Shown: positions 1-10,426 of the stretch, one piece after another
Position numbering within the stretch: position 1 is the stretch's first letter
Layout of the letters: each line of letters starts with the position of its first letter
Origin: Schizophyllum amplum
Lineage: Eukaryota; Basidiomycota; Agaricomycetes; Agaricales; Schizophyllaceae
Assembly (NCBI GenBank): GCA_007026445.1
Contig: VDMD01000190.1
Span: 1-37,856 of the forward strand
DNA length: 37,856 nt
Reading direction: 5' to 3'
Notes under the pieces: generated by a model
Told to the model about the DNA's origin: nothing
The model's input: the letters and a program-made list of their open reading frames with translations, nothing else
Databases searched by the model: none
Position numbers and translations under genes: made by a program

Positions 1-306
1 TGGGGGAATCCCCTCATCGTCCTCCTCCTCCTCTTCCCCCTCCGAATCATATGTGAAGTCGAAACCTGTGTCCCGTTCCTCTTCCTCGTCGTGTACAAGG
101 ATCAACGCCGCCGTCGAGTCCGATTGGTCGAAGCCTGGCGACGAGGGCGGACTTGAATTGCCCGAGTTCGAGCCGGACATGTTCAGGCGCGGAACGTCGG
201 GGCGCTCCCTCCGCACGGGCGCCTCTTCCTCATCGCGCGTCTCGGCGATTCCATTGTTTGGTGAATTTAGAAAACGTGCGAGCAGGCTACCAGAGCGAGG
301 TTCCAT
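1..306 (-). CDS. 5' part of an unrecognised acidic protein (runs off the window)
   Basis: An open frame of 102 codons runs from an ATG at 306 down to base 1 without a stop, so only the N-terminus is visible. A second in-frame ATG lies at 180. The visible part is low in complexity: a short N-terminal segment (MEPRSGSLLARFLNSP), a Ser/Pro/Asn-rich stretch, then a run of Glu and Asp ending the window. No signal peptide, membrane segment or domain is visible. Codon composition and the absence of stops argue for real coding sequence. The gene points the same way as CET1, whose stop lies 386 bp upstream. I do not recognise the family, and the first ATG is chosen only because the frame stays open to it. 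Confidence 0.5.
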   Translation of the reverse strand, partial: MEPRSGSLLARFLNSPNNGIAETRDEEEAPVRRERPDVPRLNMSGSNSGNSSPPSSPGFDQSDSTAALILVHDEEEERDTGFDFTYDSEGEEEEEDDEGIPP

Positions 307-692
307 CCACTTTTGAGGGAGTACGGCGGCTGAGACAGAGATCAAACAGAGACAAGGAGTTGCGCAGGCTGCGCCGCGTCTGGACCGTTCCGCCCCCGCC
401 CCCGATCACGTGTCAAAGCAACCGTTGACGCGGACGGGCTGCGAAAGGACTTGAGATGCTCATCCACGCCCATCGTTATGGTAGGTCTCAGAAAGGGATC
501 GTCACTGCTGCTCTTCCTGAGTATCAAGGTCATGCGGCGGCACACATGGTGTTGGCGCCATACGACACCTCCAGTACGTCTCAATAGAACTCGTGTCAGA
601 TAAATCGGTGTGCGCTGGGCCCCCATAAAAAATCGATTGCGCCCGAATGTATAACACTGCACCCAGAACCTCATCTTACGGTGAAGACCAGG
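307..692. other. Intergenic stretch between the partial gene and CET1
   Basis: This holds the presumed promoter of the partial minus-strand gene and the 3' end of CET1. A palindromic CACGTG (E-box/G-box type) lies at 407-412 within GATCACGTGTC. A 110-codon open frame on the minus strand has no recognisable content and is not called. Nothing else is visible. Confidence 0.5.
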
Positions 693-1864
693 TCAAGGGT
701 CACCCGCGTTCTTCACCAATATCCGCGCGTTGTTGACGAACGCACGTATGAGCTCGTCGAATCCGCCCCTCTCCATCTCACTGACATTTGGGTCGCCCCG
801 TTTTGCGGCAAGACTCATGATGAGTTCTGGTCGGAGTATTTCGAGTTCTAGCTCGTGCAAGAGGTTCGACTGTTGCAACACGTCAGCCTCGAGCTAGATC
901 GCAAGGCGTAGGCCGAACTCACAGTGCCTGCTTCGTTAGCTGTGACCTGCGTCAGGTCGATTGAGAATTCCTCGTGCTTGTAGCTGAGACGGTCTTTTCG
1001 TCGTGTGTGCATAGCCTGGCCGACTGGGTGCTGGACTGCGCAGCAGCGGATCAGTTACGGCGCACATACAAAAAGATGTGTACAAAGGACGCACCAGGAC
1101 ATTCAAGGCTGACTGTTACGCGCCAGTCCGCCTGCCGCTTCGGACTATATATCTCAAGATTTGCGAGCTTGATTTTGCGTACGGATTCTACCTCATTGGT
1201 CTTCTCATCCCGTGTTACACGAACGCGACCATCCCTTGAGAAGGAGGGAGAAGTCGTATCAGCGAAGTATAAGGGCAGCTGGAAGTGTATGTTATACCTG
1301 TCTGTGCCGTAGAAAGAGTCGATCAGGTAGTGATGCGCATACCCGACGGGCGATGACGGGTGGCCGGGCTGCGTCGATGTAACATGCAATTTGTTGAGTT
1401 GCTGATTGTAGTGCTGATGTTGTCGCTGGGGGAGAATGGGTCAGACGCAGGGGAGGGAAGGAGCAGCAGGCGCACTATAGTCATGTTCGATTCAAAGCGC
1501 ACGTTCCAAATCCTGGTGTCAGGACTGAAGCCATGTAAGTATACGTGTGTTCTTCGAATCGAATAAAGCATCCCTACGCACTCGTCTCGACCAGTATAGG
1601 CAATTGTAGTCGCATGTTCGTTGACTTGTCCTTCAAGGTGCCAACCTTTGCCTCGACTTCGATCCTGCTTTCCATTGACGCCTGCAACAGTCTTCAGCTT
1701 TGCATAGACAGCAAGATAGTAGCTAGCACTTACGCACCGAGCTCTTCATTGCTTGGACGCGTCATTATCGTGTGGTGTATGAAGTCTGCAACCTCCAGGA
1801 TGAACTCGTCCAGAGGTTCGACGCCGAGAATTGACAGAGACAGCGGGGGTAATGAGCCTGACAT
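693..1864 (-). CDS. CET1: mRNA 5'-triphosphatase (capping enzyme beta subunit, Cet1-like)
   Basis: Removes the gamma phosphate from nascent mRNA 5' ends in the nucleus, the first step of cap formation. Exons (minus): 1864-1734, 1664-1582, 1524-1476, 1425-1095, 1035-923, 869-693; about 294 residues. Visible hallmarks of the metal-dependent tunnel family: IEVEAKVG near residue 45 (metal-binding Glu pair), FESNMT followed by H-rich QHQHYNQQLN, RVRVTRDEKTNEV, the block NLEIYSPKRQADWRVTVSLE, RRKDRLSYKH, FSIDLTQVT, and a C-terminal HELELEIL with the second Glu pair. The N-terminus is short; sequence upstream of 1864 is open for about 20 codons with no ATG, so a further 5' exon is possible. One break: in exon 1524-1476 the frame changes by one base between LTPGFG and VRFESNMT, at about 1497-1503. 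Both sides are conserved, so a missing base (GG for GGG) is likelier than a pseudogene. All splice phases agree once one base is added. Confidence 0.93.
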
Positions 1865-2509
1865 GTTGACTGCTATTTCGCTGCTTTCAGGCGTTGTCGT
1901 TCTGCCTTGAGGTGACGGTGAAGAGCAAGCCTATTCGCGGCGCCACAAAATGCGCCCACGTGCGAAAACGCGTAAGGTCACGTAGTGAGTGCATCACGTC
2001 ACAAATGAACTTGGTCTCGACTTTCGCCTGCGCGCAAGTGCCCTATGATGCGTTCCCGTTGTGCTTTTCTGATTCGACCTGAATTCGGCTACAAGTTGGA
2101 ATCAGTCTCTTCATATGGACTCAGAGCTTTCATTTCTAACTGACGAAGAAAACGAGCTGTTGGCAAGTATATTGCTGTCCGAGCTGCATGTGCGGCTTTC
2201 GGTTCGGGCCGCTTCAAAGTCCACTGTCCGTGGTCGAGACCGCCTCGTTGCTCCCTACCGGAACCATATTTGCTGGAGAATGACTACAGGGATCGGAAGC
2301 GGCGCCCCGTACTGCTCCTCCTTTATACCGCAGGGCTTCGACCTTGCGGTGCTGCATTCGCTCACGCCTGACGCATTGGTGGATACATAGGTACCGTGAA
2401 AAGGTTTACTGAACCGATAGGCCGTTTCTATTGCTTATCCAGTCAGTCGTGGGTCGTGGCTCCACACACGATGTGCAGGGCCTGGTCTGGGCCCTCGACT
2501 CCAGAGTCG
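1865..2509. other. Divergent promoter region between CET1 and the F-box gene
   Basis: 645 bp between two genes transcribed away from each other. CACGTG at 1957-1962 (CCCACGTGCG) is a plausible bHLH/bZIP site. A 91-codon open frame starts at 2115 on the plus strand but shows no domain, no splice continuation and no resemblance to a known protein, so it is not called. Confidence 0.5.
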
Positions 2510-4853
2510 ATGGCGTCGACCCCAGTGCGGTTTCCAATACCAACGGAACGGCGTCCATACGCGTGGATGCATGCTTCGCAGAAATTGGACCGTGAAGCGA
2601 ACGCAAAGTGCTCTCTTCGAACGGTCATGGACGTCTTCAACCTCCAGATCCTCGACGCCAGCATTATGCAGGTCGCCGCCCACCTCTCGCCCAATCAGAA
2701 GCGGATCTTTTGTTATATGCTCTGCGAGGTCTGCCAGTGGATGTGTGCGTTATCCGCAAATGATGCAGTGCGCGGACACGCTAATTTCACCTGCAAGCCG
2801 GCTGAAGACCGTCGTCGAGAACGCCGTAGAGGCATGTCTGCAGATTACGTCTCTTTCGCCGGAAAATGTTGCAAAGGCACGCATATTGCGAGCAAGGTCA
2901 AGGCTCGCTGTAGGCGGATACATCAGTGCGCAGGAAGGTCAGGGATAAATCTCTCGCTCTCTCTCTCTCTCTCTTGCACGTTGCAGCCAGACTCATACAA
3001 CGGCCTCAGATCTTCAGGCCGCTCTCGCAGCGGATCCAGAAGATCCGGAAGCCAAGGCCCTGCTGTATCAACGGTCTGTCGCTGTTGAAAAGGTAAACGT
3101 ATCTTGAGCCTTGAAGTTGTGCTTCTGAGCCTATCCGCAGCTGTTATCACCAGCACCACCACCGTCGAGGAGGACTCCGTTTTCGACGGAGATATGGAGG
3201 GAAATTGCACTGTTCCTGCCTCGCCTGGAGCTGAAAAAGCTGCTCTTTGTTCCTAACGGCTTATCCCGTGTCGCGTGCCAGCTTCTCTTCCGAGAGATAG
3301 ACATACACCTGTCGTCCTCACACGACGAACCCAAGGCCTACTGGGCTGCAAGACCAGGATCAGTGTCCCTGACGAAGAGCGACGCCGAGCGGAGCGCCGA
3401 CATTCTCACGAGGATCATCACAGACCCTGCCTTTGCGCTCTTCGTGAAGAAGATCCGTATATTTGCGTCGGGGGACCTCAGAGACGGTGCTCTGGACTTT
3501 GAGATAGGTGAGACAGTGCGCGCTACTTCGTCTGATGTCTAGGTGGCTGACACTGGCTCTAGGGATGCTCACCAATGCCTTTTCGCGGCTACAAAACCTG
3601 CACGGGGTACATGTCTGTGCGGGCTACAACGGTTTGTCCTCTATCCTGCGGCTCGTCCAGTCTGCCGCAGGTCATATTCATGGTCTGTCCATCGAGTGCG
3701 TGTACGTTGCAGATGCAGCTACGGTTGCTCCGGATTGACATTTGACCTAGATCCTTCGATGGTCCGCTAGACCTTTCCTTCCTGAAGCTCAATCGCCTGT
3801 CTACATTTTCGTATACGTGTCCACATCCCGTCTCACCCTCAAGCATCCCTGATCCGGCCCTCTCATCCGCATCCACGATCTGTCGCTCCGCGTCCGAATT
3901 TATTTCTAGAAACCGCCTTACACTACGGCAGGTCAGCGTCAATACGTCGTTATGGCCCTTCCCCTCCACCGCGCTCTCCATCCGCAACCTCACACATATC
4001 TCCTTCTCTGGTCTCTTCGCGCACAATACGCCCGCCTTCTCCGAGATCCTCACCCATGGCAGGCAGCTTGAGTCGCTGACGCTTCGCTGCCTCTTCGACG
4101 CCTGCAAGCCGTCACAGTGCTTTCGCACACACGCAAACGCGCTACCCTTTCTGCGACACTTCGCCTTCACGGTCCGCGCAGCACCACACGCCAATCGGAC
4201 CGCCGACCGCGATCTTTTCCCTGCCATCGCGGACTTCCTGCGCGACCGTAAGGACATGCGGGCTGTCGAGCTGCTCGTACCGGAGGACGCCACCATCCAG
4301 CAGGAGCTTGGCTTTGGGGCCGCGGTGTGGGGCATGCTCCCCTCGCTCGCTGCACTGAAAAGCCTGACTATCACCTACCCACCTGACCTCGCATCCGGTC
4401 TCGCCCCATGGCTGGTCCCTCGCACCGTCGAGGCGCTGGAGCTGCACAGCATTAATTGGAGCATGGCTGAACCCGCACCGTTCCTAAAGGTATGCTTTCC
4501 ATGCGAAATATAATAACGCGCAGCTTCCTGAAGACGGCTTTCAGCAGTTGAGCAGTGGAATGCCTCAATGTCTTCGTTACATCGCCTTCTCAGACTTCCC
4601 GTTCAGGTCGGGTCCGGCACTCATTCCGATGCATGGCTTTCAGTCGGTGAAGGTCATTCGAGTGGGTGCCAGCTACTTCACTGTCAAGAGAACACCGGAC
4701 GCTCCTGGGACGTCAATGCCGGCAGTAGGCGATACGGCGTACGAGACTGAACCCTGGCCACGAAGGAGGGTCCTGTATCACGTAGATGAATGGTTGGAAT
4801 GGTATGAGTGCGACGCCGCAAAACTCTATCGCGATGGGTCGATCTGTGTCTGA
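2510..4853 (+). CDS. F-box protein with N-terminal TPR-like region
   Basis: Exons: 2510-2937, 3010-3092, 3141-3507, 3563-3695, 3751-4489, 4545-4853; about 685 residues. The N-terminal third (QKLDREANAKC, LSPNQKRIFCYMLCE, NAVEACLQ, ARILRARSRLAVGGY, DLQAALAADPEDPEAKALL) looks like helical TPR repeats. Exon 3141-3507 then carries an F-box (FSTEIWREIALFLPRLELKK, near residue 184), followed by a long leucine-rich region of the type that binds substrates. By family knowledge such proteins are substrate adaptors of SCF ubiquitin ligases; the target is unknown. The ATG at 2510 was chosen because the conserved start region follows directly. In exon 1 the frame shifts near 2741-2756. Either one base is inserted (TT for T in GCGTTATCC) or a 40-base intron at 2729-2768 (GTCTGC...GCAG) is removed. 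The intron after exon 1 carries a long CT run at about 2950-2972. Confidence 0.85.
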
Positions 4854-5118
4854 ATCTCTTTCCGTTTTCGGATTGCTGTCGCGTCAACGCGATCTACCCT
4901 TTCACGACATCATCTAGCCGACCACATCTGCATTACTGGCTCATACATACGATGCTCTACTAGGATATAAGTAAACACGACCGCTTATGCACTAGACTAT
5001 AAGTAACGTGTGAGAAAAAGACAAAGGAGAAAGATACAACAACGACAGCAAACTATAGAGAAGCTACTTAGCAGATACCAGCAAAATCGCAGCAACGGGT
5101 CCTTGCAGGTAAATGGAG

Positions 5119-8100
5119 TCATGACCGCGGTCGAGGTTTCGCTCCACCCCTCTTGCTCTGGCTCCTCGCTTTGGACGCTGATGGCGGGGGCCCGTTCACC
5201 TCGACGATGTCTATGTCCGATTCCGATGATTCCTCGTCCACTGCTTCCGCAACTTGCTTCTTCTTCTGCTCCTCCTTCTCTTTGTCTTTTTCCGCCTTGA
5301 CTTTTTTGTATTTCGCGGACTCCTCCTCAATGATCTCCTTCAGAGTCTGCCGCATCGACCCCACTTCCTCTTCATGCCACACCTTCTTGCGCTCTCCGTG
5401 ATCGCGGCTTTTCTTCCTCTCCGCCTGGACTATGATCAGAAAGCAGGTGCGACAGCATAGCATGAATACGTACGCAGATTTGACGCAAGTAGAAGTTGGG
5501 GATCGCTCAAGAACGTGCGGAAGAAGTGTATGAGGTAGATGCCGCAGTCGCAGAAATTGGGTTGGACGGGAACCTGCCATCAGGATGAGCGTCTAACGAT
5601 TTCGAACCTTTGATAGAATACTAACCGAGGCCATTTTGCCCTTGACATCCGATACATTCTCGACCCCTTTCTTGTCCCGAGCCTCCAGTCCGAGATACGT
5701 ATTCAGCTTCTTGACAGCCGACTGATGTTGGCTACCAAGCGAGTCGAAGGTGATGACGAGGGTTCTATCAGGGCTGTGTCAGCTATGGCCCTCATAGAAG
5801 ACGCTCGACATCACTCACTGGTCTCTGCGCAGAAGCTCCGGTTCCGCCTCACCGTCCTGTATTTCGATGTCGTCCGAAGGCTCTGGTTCCGCACGTTGCT
5901 TCCCCTTGGCCTTCTGCGACTTCGCGTTCTTGGACCCGTATGTCCGCCTCACGGGCTGCGAGCCATAGAACTGCGCAGGCTGGATGCCGCCTGTCTTCGG
6001 CGTCTCTTCGTCCGATAGTTCATGCACGACGGGCTTCTTCTGCATGACCCGCTCATGCCTGTCGCTCGACTGGCGCAACGTAGACTCCCCATCGTCGTCG
6101 AGCACCGAGCTCGGGTCCTTCGCAGTCTCCTTCAGCGAATCCTGCAGCAAGAGGGGGTCGGAAGAGGAGCTTTCATCGATGTGCATGGCGTCCATGTTCT
6201 GTGACATATCCGCGTCCTCCTGCGACGCCATCGGCTCTTTGTCGTCGTCCGAGAGTGTTCGCATGGTAACGTCACCGTCAGCATCGTCGTCTGTCGTGTC
6301 TTCGATTGCCGTGAGCGGCGAGCCCGACTGGCGATACCGATCCGCCGAGGGCGACCGGCCGACGTCCGCAGTGGTTGAGTAGTCTCCCAGCGAGTCCGGC
6401 ACGACAGAAGAGTGCCGTGACGGCGTCGACCCCGGTTCGGCTTGCCCCTCAAAGTCAAGCGATTCGTCGAACAGTTGGTTCGACACCTCCCTCTCCTCCT
6501 TCATCGTGTCGCTATGCGGGTGCGAGAATAATGGTGAATACTCCTTCCGCTGATGTACATTTTCCATGTCCTCGTCCTCAGCAGGGGCGGGCGAGCGTTG
6601 TGGTGAAGGTGTCGGCGGGACTTCCTCTCCCTTTGAAGTAGGTGGTGGGGTGGGCGCACGCGATTCAGCTGCCACGACGTCTCTGTTCGACCGTAGGCTC
6701 TGCCGCCGGGCTTCGGGCGCCTCATCCACAGACGGTGGCTTTAAAACCTTGTCTGGCCGGTATATCAATGCCATATACCAATGTAGGCTGAACTCAACGT
6801 AAGCGGACATCGACGCGAGTGTTATAGCCACATACCTTTCGTTGATGGGCACGAAGATGAACGACTTCGCAAAGAGATCGAACTTGTTTGTCCACTTGCG
6901 AACGCTTTGATAACCCTCCATGAGGCCATCCCTGTAGGCAAAATTGACTGTCAGTCGCCTGCTATAGTAAATATATGCGCCACATACCCCCTCTTCTCCG
7001 TCAGCTTCTTGAAGAAGAACGAGCTGAACAGATGAACCTGCTCGCCGAGGGCGGGATCCCTCGTTTGCAGCTCAAGAAGGAAATACCTATAACAATTGAT
7101 CAATAAGAATACCACGCACACCGGCATCCAACGCACTTGAGCGCGAACTCCAAGATCGTATCGTTGAGGAACTCGCCCGGCTCAAGCCGAGCCACATCGG
7201 CGTTCGTGACATTGACCGCGCCAGGAACGCCGTACGGGAAGGAGAGCACGCTGGTGAATATACAAGTCAGCGTCAGACGACACAACAAGATCTGCGCCAC
7301 AAAAGCCCACTGACACCTCGTCGGGGTCCACATTCGGTCGCCGCGGCTCGCGCGCCTCGGCGTTCTGTCGCATGGAGCGTCGGGATCTTGGGGGGACGTT
7401 CACAACTCCTCCATCTTCGTCCCACGACGGGTCGCGCTGCTTTGGCTGCATGCGCGCTGCAGCCCCGGAGTTACGGGCTCTCGAGGGCCGGGTCTGCAAA
7501 ACATGCGGCACGGAGATCTCCTCGTCCGCCCTGGAGCGTAGAGACCCTGCCCGCCTGGAAGAAGATGCCTGTGGAGGTGCGACTTCCACGATATACGGTT
7601 CGTCGCCGCCGGTAACATACTCCTCTTGCTGCCGACGCGCACCATCTGTAAGCATGGCCCAGGTGTCCTTGTTCGCATTGATATACTCGACTTTCTTGAT
7701 GCGGCAGAGAACACTAAAGAAATTCTCGAATGTAGACATTTCGTTCCTGGACAGAACAAACTTGAGGATCAAGTGCCCCCGCGCTGACGGTTCGCCTCTC
7801 GGAAAATGAGCCGCGAATGCCCGCTGACAGGCATAGAAACGCACCCTGCATGAAATGCGTATCCGCCAAGGGCGTTTTCATCGTAACTCTGCCGTTCGGC
7901 CGCTCCGTCGTAACGAGGTCGACCACATTGACGTGCTTGTCTCCTTCCATGTAAGCCTTGCGAGGATCCGTGGACTGCTCCAGGCTTTCTTCAGTATGGC
8001 ACGCTGAGCGTAGACAGGGCGCTGTACGTTACCGTCATTTGGTCGATGTCGGCCCGAATATTGTCGCATATAACCCGCAGCTTGTTGTCGTGCATAATAT

Positions 8101-9149
8101 GCAGGAAATTAGGACCGAAGATGAGGTAGGAGTCTTCCTCAACGAGCAGCGTCCCGAGGTGATAGCACGCGATGCGGATTCGGCCTGTTTCCTCGCGTTT
8201 GGTCTCTATCTTGTCGAGTTTCACGCCCGGTGGAGGGAAGCTGTTCTGGTGGGGCGTGTGAGAGGCGACATTTTTATGAGCGTCGTCGGCGAACCTTGCC
8301 CTTCATCTTATCCGCCATTCGGGTAGGTTTCTGGAGTTGCCTTAGATCGTAGTGAGGGATGGTGGGGCCTCGGGTTTGCTGATTGCGTTGGGATTGCAGC
8401 AACTCCACTGCAGGCTTGTTCTTCGCTTCCACAGGGTGTGCTTGTTCATACTGATGTGCCATCTCAAGAACTCTGCTAGGAGATTTGGCTTTGGTTGGCT
8501 TCCACGGCGCGTCGTCCTCCGAAGTCTTATCGACTAAGTGAACCTTTGGGGGACACCTTATGGCTGGTGCTGTTGAAGAAGTGCTGCCTACAGGAAAGAT
8601 GGGCAAAGGGGAGTCCTCAGGAGGGAATATGGCGTATGTGATGTCGTCGTCGTCAACATTGATGATTTCGTGTGGCTCCACAGGCCTAGACGAGGAAGGA
8701 CGGGGGGCGCGTCGCGACGAAGATGGTGTGGGGTTTGAATATCTGGCCCGCATGCGTTCAGTGGCATCGCCATCGGGTATTATGTCGAAGCTGTGGGGTT
8801 TGTGGTTGGGGATCTTGGAGCGGTTGTCGAAGGAGTCTATGGGATCACAGGATAGTTCGCCAGGCGACATGGATTTCGCAGCAGGACGGCGCTTGTTGGC
8901 TACGTGGGTCGGGGGATCAGCAGGAATATACACACACAGTCAGGGCTGCGAGCACTCACATTGTTCTACGCGTCGTTTCTTCTGCAATGGTTCTCCCCTC
9001 GACGACTCTCCTCTCTGCGGCACAGGCACCATGGTGGCGTACTTTGGATTATTGGAAGAGCCGTCTCGAGGCCGCTTAGGCGTTATGCCGTCCTTGAGGC
9101 GGCCAGAAAATGGATTCTGACGCGTTCCTGTCAACCCTAACTCTTCCAT
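5119..9149 (-). CDS. ULP2: Ulp2/SENP6-7-type SUMO protease (peptidase C48)
   Basis: Cleaves SUMO from proteins, especially poly-SUMO chains, in the nucleus. Twelve exons (minus): 9149-8960, 8899-8295, 8245-8033, 7974-7845, 7795-7315, 7250-7137, 7086-6988, 6931-6836, 6787-5819, 5764-5626, 5573-5474, 5429-5119; 1148 residues with every phase consistent. The N-terminus is basic and low in complexity (PLQKKRR looks like a nuclear signal). A PH-like part follows (LILKFVLSRNEMSTFENFF). The protease domain starts at VNVTNADVARLEPGEFLNDT. The catalytic triad is readable: His645 in LHWYMALIY, Asp973 in TFDSLGS, Cys1020 in PNFCDCGIY. About 300 acidic Ser/Asp/Glu-rich residues (exon 6787-5819) separate His from Asp, as in Ulp2/SENP6/SENP7. 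The C-terminus is a charged coiled-coil-like tail (HEEEVGSMRQTLKEIIEEES). The gene converges on the F-box gene across 265 bp. The intron at 5430-5473 (44 bases) is the shortest in this model. Confidence 0.93.
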
Positions 9150-9896
9150 CACATCGAGCTAGTAAGCTCACCATTGCGGTCACGGGCGACGGTGTAGGGA
9201 TAACTGTAGCTCTGTCGCTCCAAGTCCTACCATCCGTTCAATTGGGATTCAAGGCGCCTGCCCGCGATGACGCTCACCGGACTTTCCTATCAGGCAAACC
9301 GTAAAAAACAGAAATAATTTGTGATTCGTCTTGCCGCATCATCCGCTGCGGTCATGGGCAGCGATGGACGCTGGGGAGGGTGCTAGTGGTTGCGGACAAG
9401 GATATGCGCGCCAAATGAGGCAGGCGGTCTGATCAGGTCGGCCCGGCCTCCGATTGCAGATTACTAGTACTGGGCTCACGGCATCTGCAGGGCATGACAT
9501 GGACTAGAAAATACATTCACTGAGAGCAATGAGGCATGAGAACGCGTAAATGCACTTTAGCTATGTATACTGTTGCTGTTACACCGCAGGGCGCGGTGTC
9601 TTATCAAGCTAGCCGCTTCACGCAAGACAGCGACCATGAACCGTACAACAATTATACCGTCAACTACTCTGTAGGAGCGCGAGGACTCATGCACTCATGT
9701 ATGATCGTATATCGCGGGCATGATCGCACTCTGCCCGCCTTGAGACGGCTGGGAAAGGGCACCGGGCCGCTATGACGCTCATGCTCATTGCTCATTCCGA
9801 GAGCTCTATGGATCGTCAGAAGAGCAGCAAAGGTGGAGAGAGATTCGGACGCTCACAGCATCAGTATATTGCAGAGAATAGTGGACGTTAAATGGT
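9150..9896. other. Intergenic stretch upstream of ULP2
   Basis: 747 bp holding the ULP2 promoter and the 3' end of the 88-residue gene. A 79-codon open frame at 9536-9775 lacks domain features and is probably chance. No repeat, RNA gene or clear promoter element is seen. Confidence 0.4.
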
Positions 9897-10215
9897 TCAA
9901 GGCTCAGGTGGGGGCAATTTAGCAGCCTGTTCCCTGGCTTTTTTCCTGCTTCCCATCATCAAGTCGACGTAGTCCGCGCCCCCAAGCACAGGGCCGTCTG
10001 CTGCACGCCCCTGCTGCTGCGCCTTCTGCTTGAGGTTGGCCTTCTTCTTCGAGTGCTGAATTGTTGCAGCGGAGGCGGTGGCGCTAGGCTTTTGCGCGAT
10101 CGCCTGCGAAACAGAAGACGCGGTCTTCTTCTGTGAAGCATGTCAGCCGATGGGTCCTCCTACAGCATATTGTGATACTTACCACGCGCTTGCACATCTT
10201 CGCACTCTTCCCCAT
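9897..10215 (-). CDS. Small lysine-rich protein of 88 residues, function unknown
   Basis: Two exons (minus): 10215-10183 encodes MGKSAKMCKRV, then a 52-base intron with a strong GTAAGT donor and CACAG acceptor, then 10130-9897 to a TGA. The product is 88 residues: a basic N-terminus, a Ser/Ala/Thr-rich linker, a lysine-rich helix (HSKKKANLKQKAQQQGR), then a striking segment GPVLGGADYVDLMMGSRKKA and a proline-rich end. The clean splice, phase 0 on both sides, and strong order in composition (basic head, then a hydrophobic-acidic GGADYVDLMM block) support a real gene. No catalytic motif, signal peptide or membrane helix is present. Lysine content and the lack of a signal suggest a nuclear or nucleolar protein; that is inference. 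The start lies 211 bp from the divergent BBC1 start, so the two may be co-regulated. Confidence 0.8.
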
Positions 10216-10320
10216 GGCTGCACCCTACGTTCAGCACGGCGACGATGAAGGATCAGGAGAAGGGGGATCTTACCGGCCCGACTTGCCGGAGGCCAAATGA
10301 ACGTCAACTTCATTCGACGC

Positions 10321-10360
10321 GCGTGCTCATCGCCGACCACGCGTGCTCATCGCCGGCCAC
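10321..10360. repeat. Tandem 20-bp duplication in a bidirectional promoter
   Basis: Two adjacent copies of GCGTGCTCATCGCCGACCAC, the second differing at one base (A to G), lie in the 211-bp gap between the divergent 88-residue gene and BBC1. The unit contains GCGTG and GCTCATC, so the duplication may double a binding site. That is inference. Confidence 0.9.
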
Positions 10361-10426
10361 GGTGTCGAGCCCACCCGCTGATCTCTCCACGATAACGTTA
10401 AACAAACGCTCTTGTCCCACACTACC

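Noticed and set aside
342..674. 110-codon minus-strand open frame
   Set aside because: Composition is that of chance translation; it lies in the promoter of the partial gene and shows no motif.
894..922. 29-base intron in CET1 ending at CTAG
   Set aside because: Too short. A 53-base intron (870-922) with the same donor gives the expected protein and matching phase.
2115..2390. 91-codon plus-strand open frame between CET1 and the F-box gene
   Set aside because: No domain, no plausible splice partner, and the F-box gene has its own well-placed start at 2510.
2950..2973. CT-rich run as a possible functional element
   Set aside because: It lies in the polypyrimidine region of an F-box gene intron and is best seen as an expanded microsatellite there.
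8246..8294. Frame break in ULP2 near 8295
   Set aside because: A 49-base GT-AG intron with phase 0 on both sides explains it without any error.
9536..9775. 79-codon open frame in the ULP2 promoter region
   Set aside because: No signal, domain or codon evidence; probably chance.
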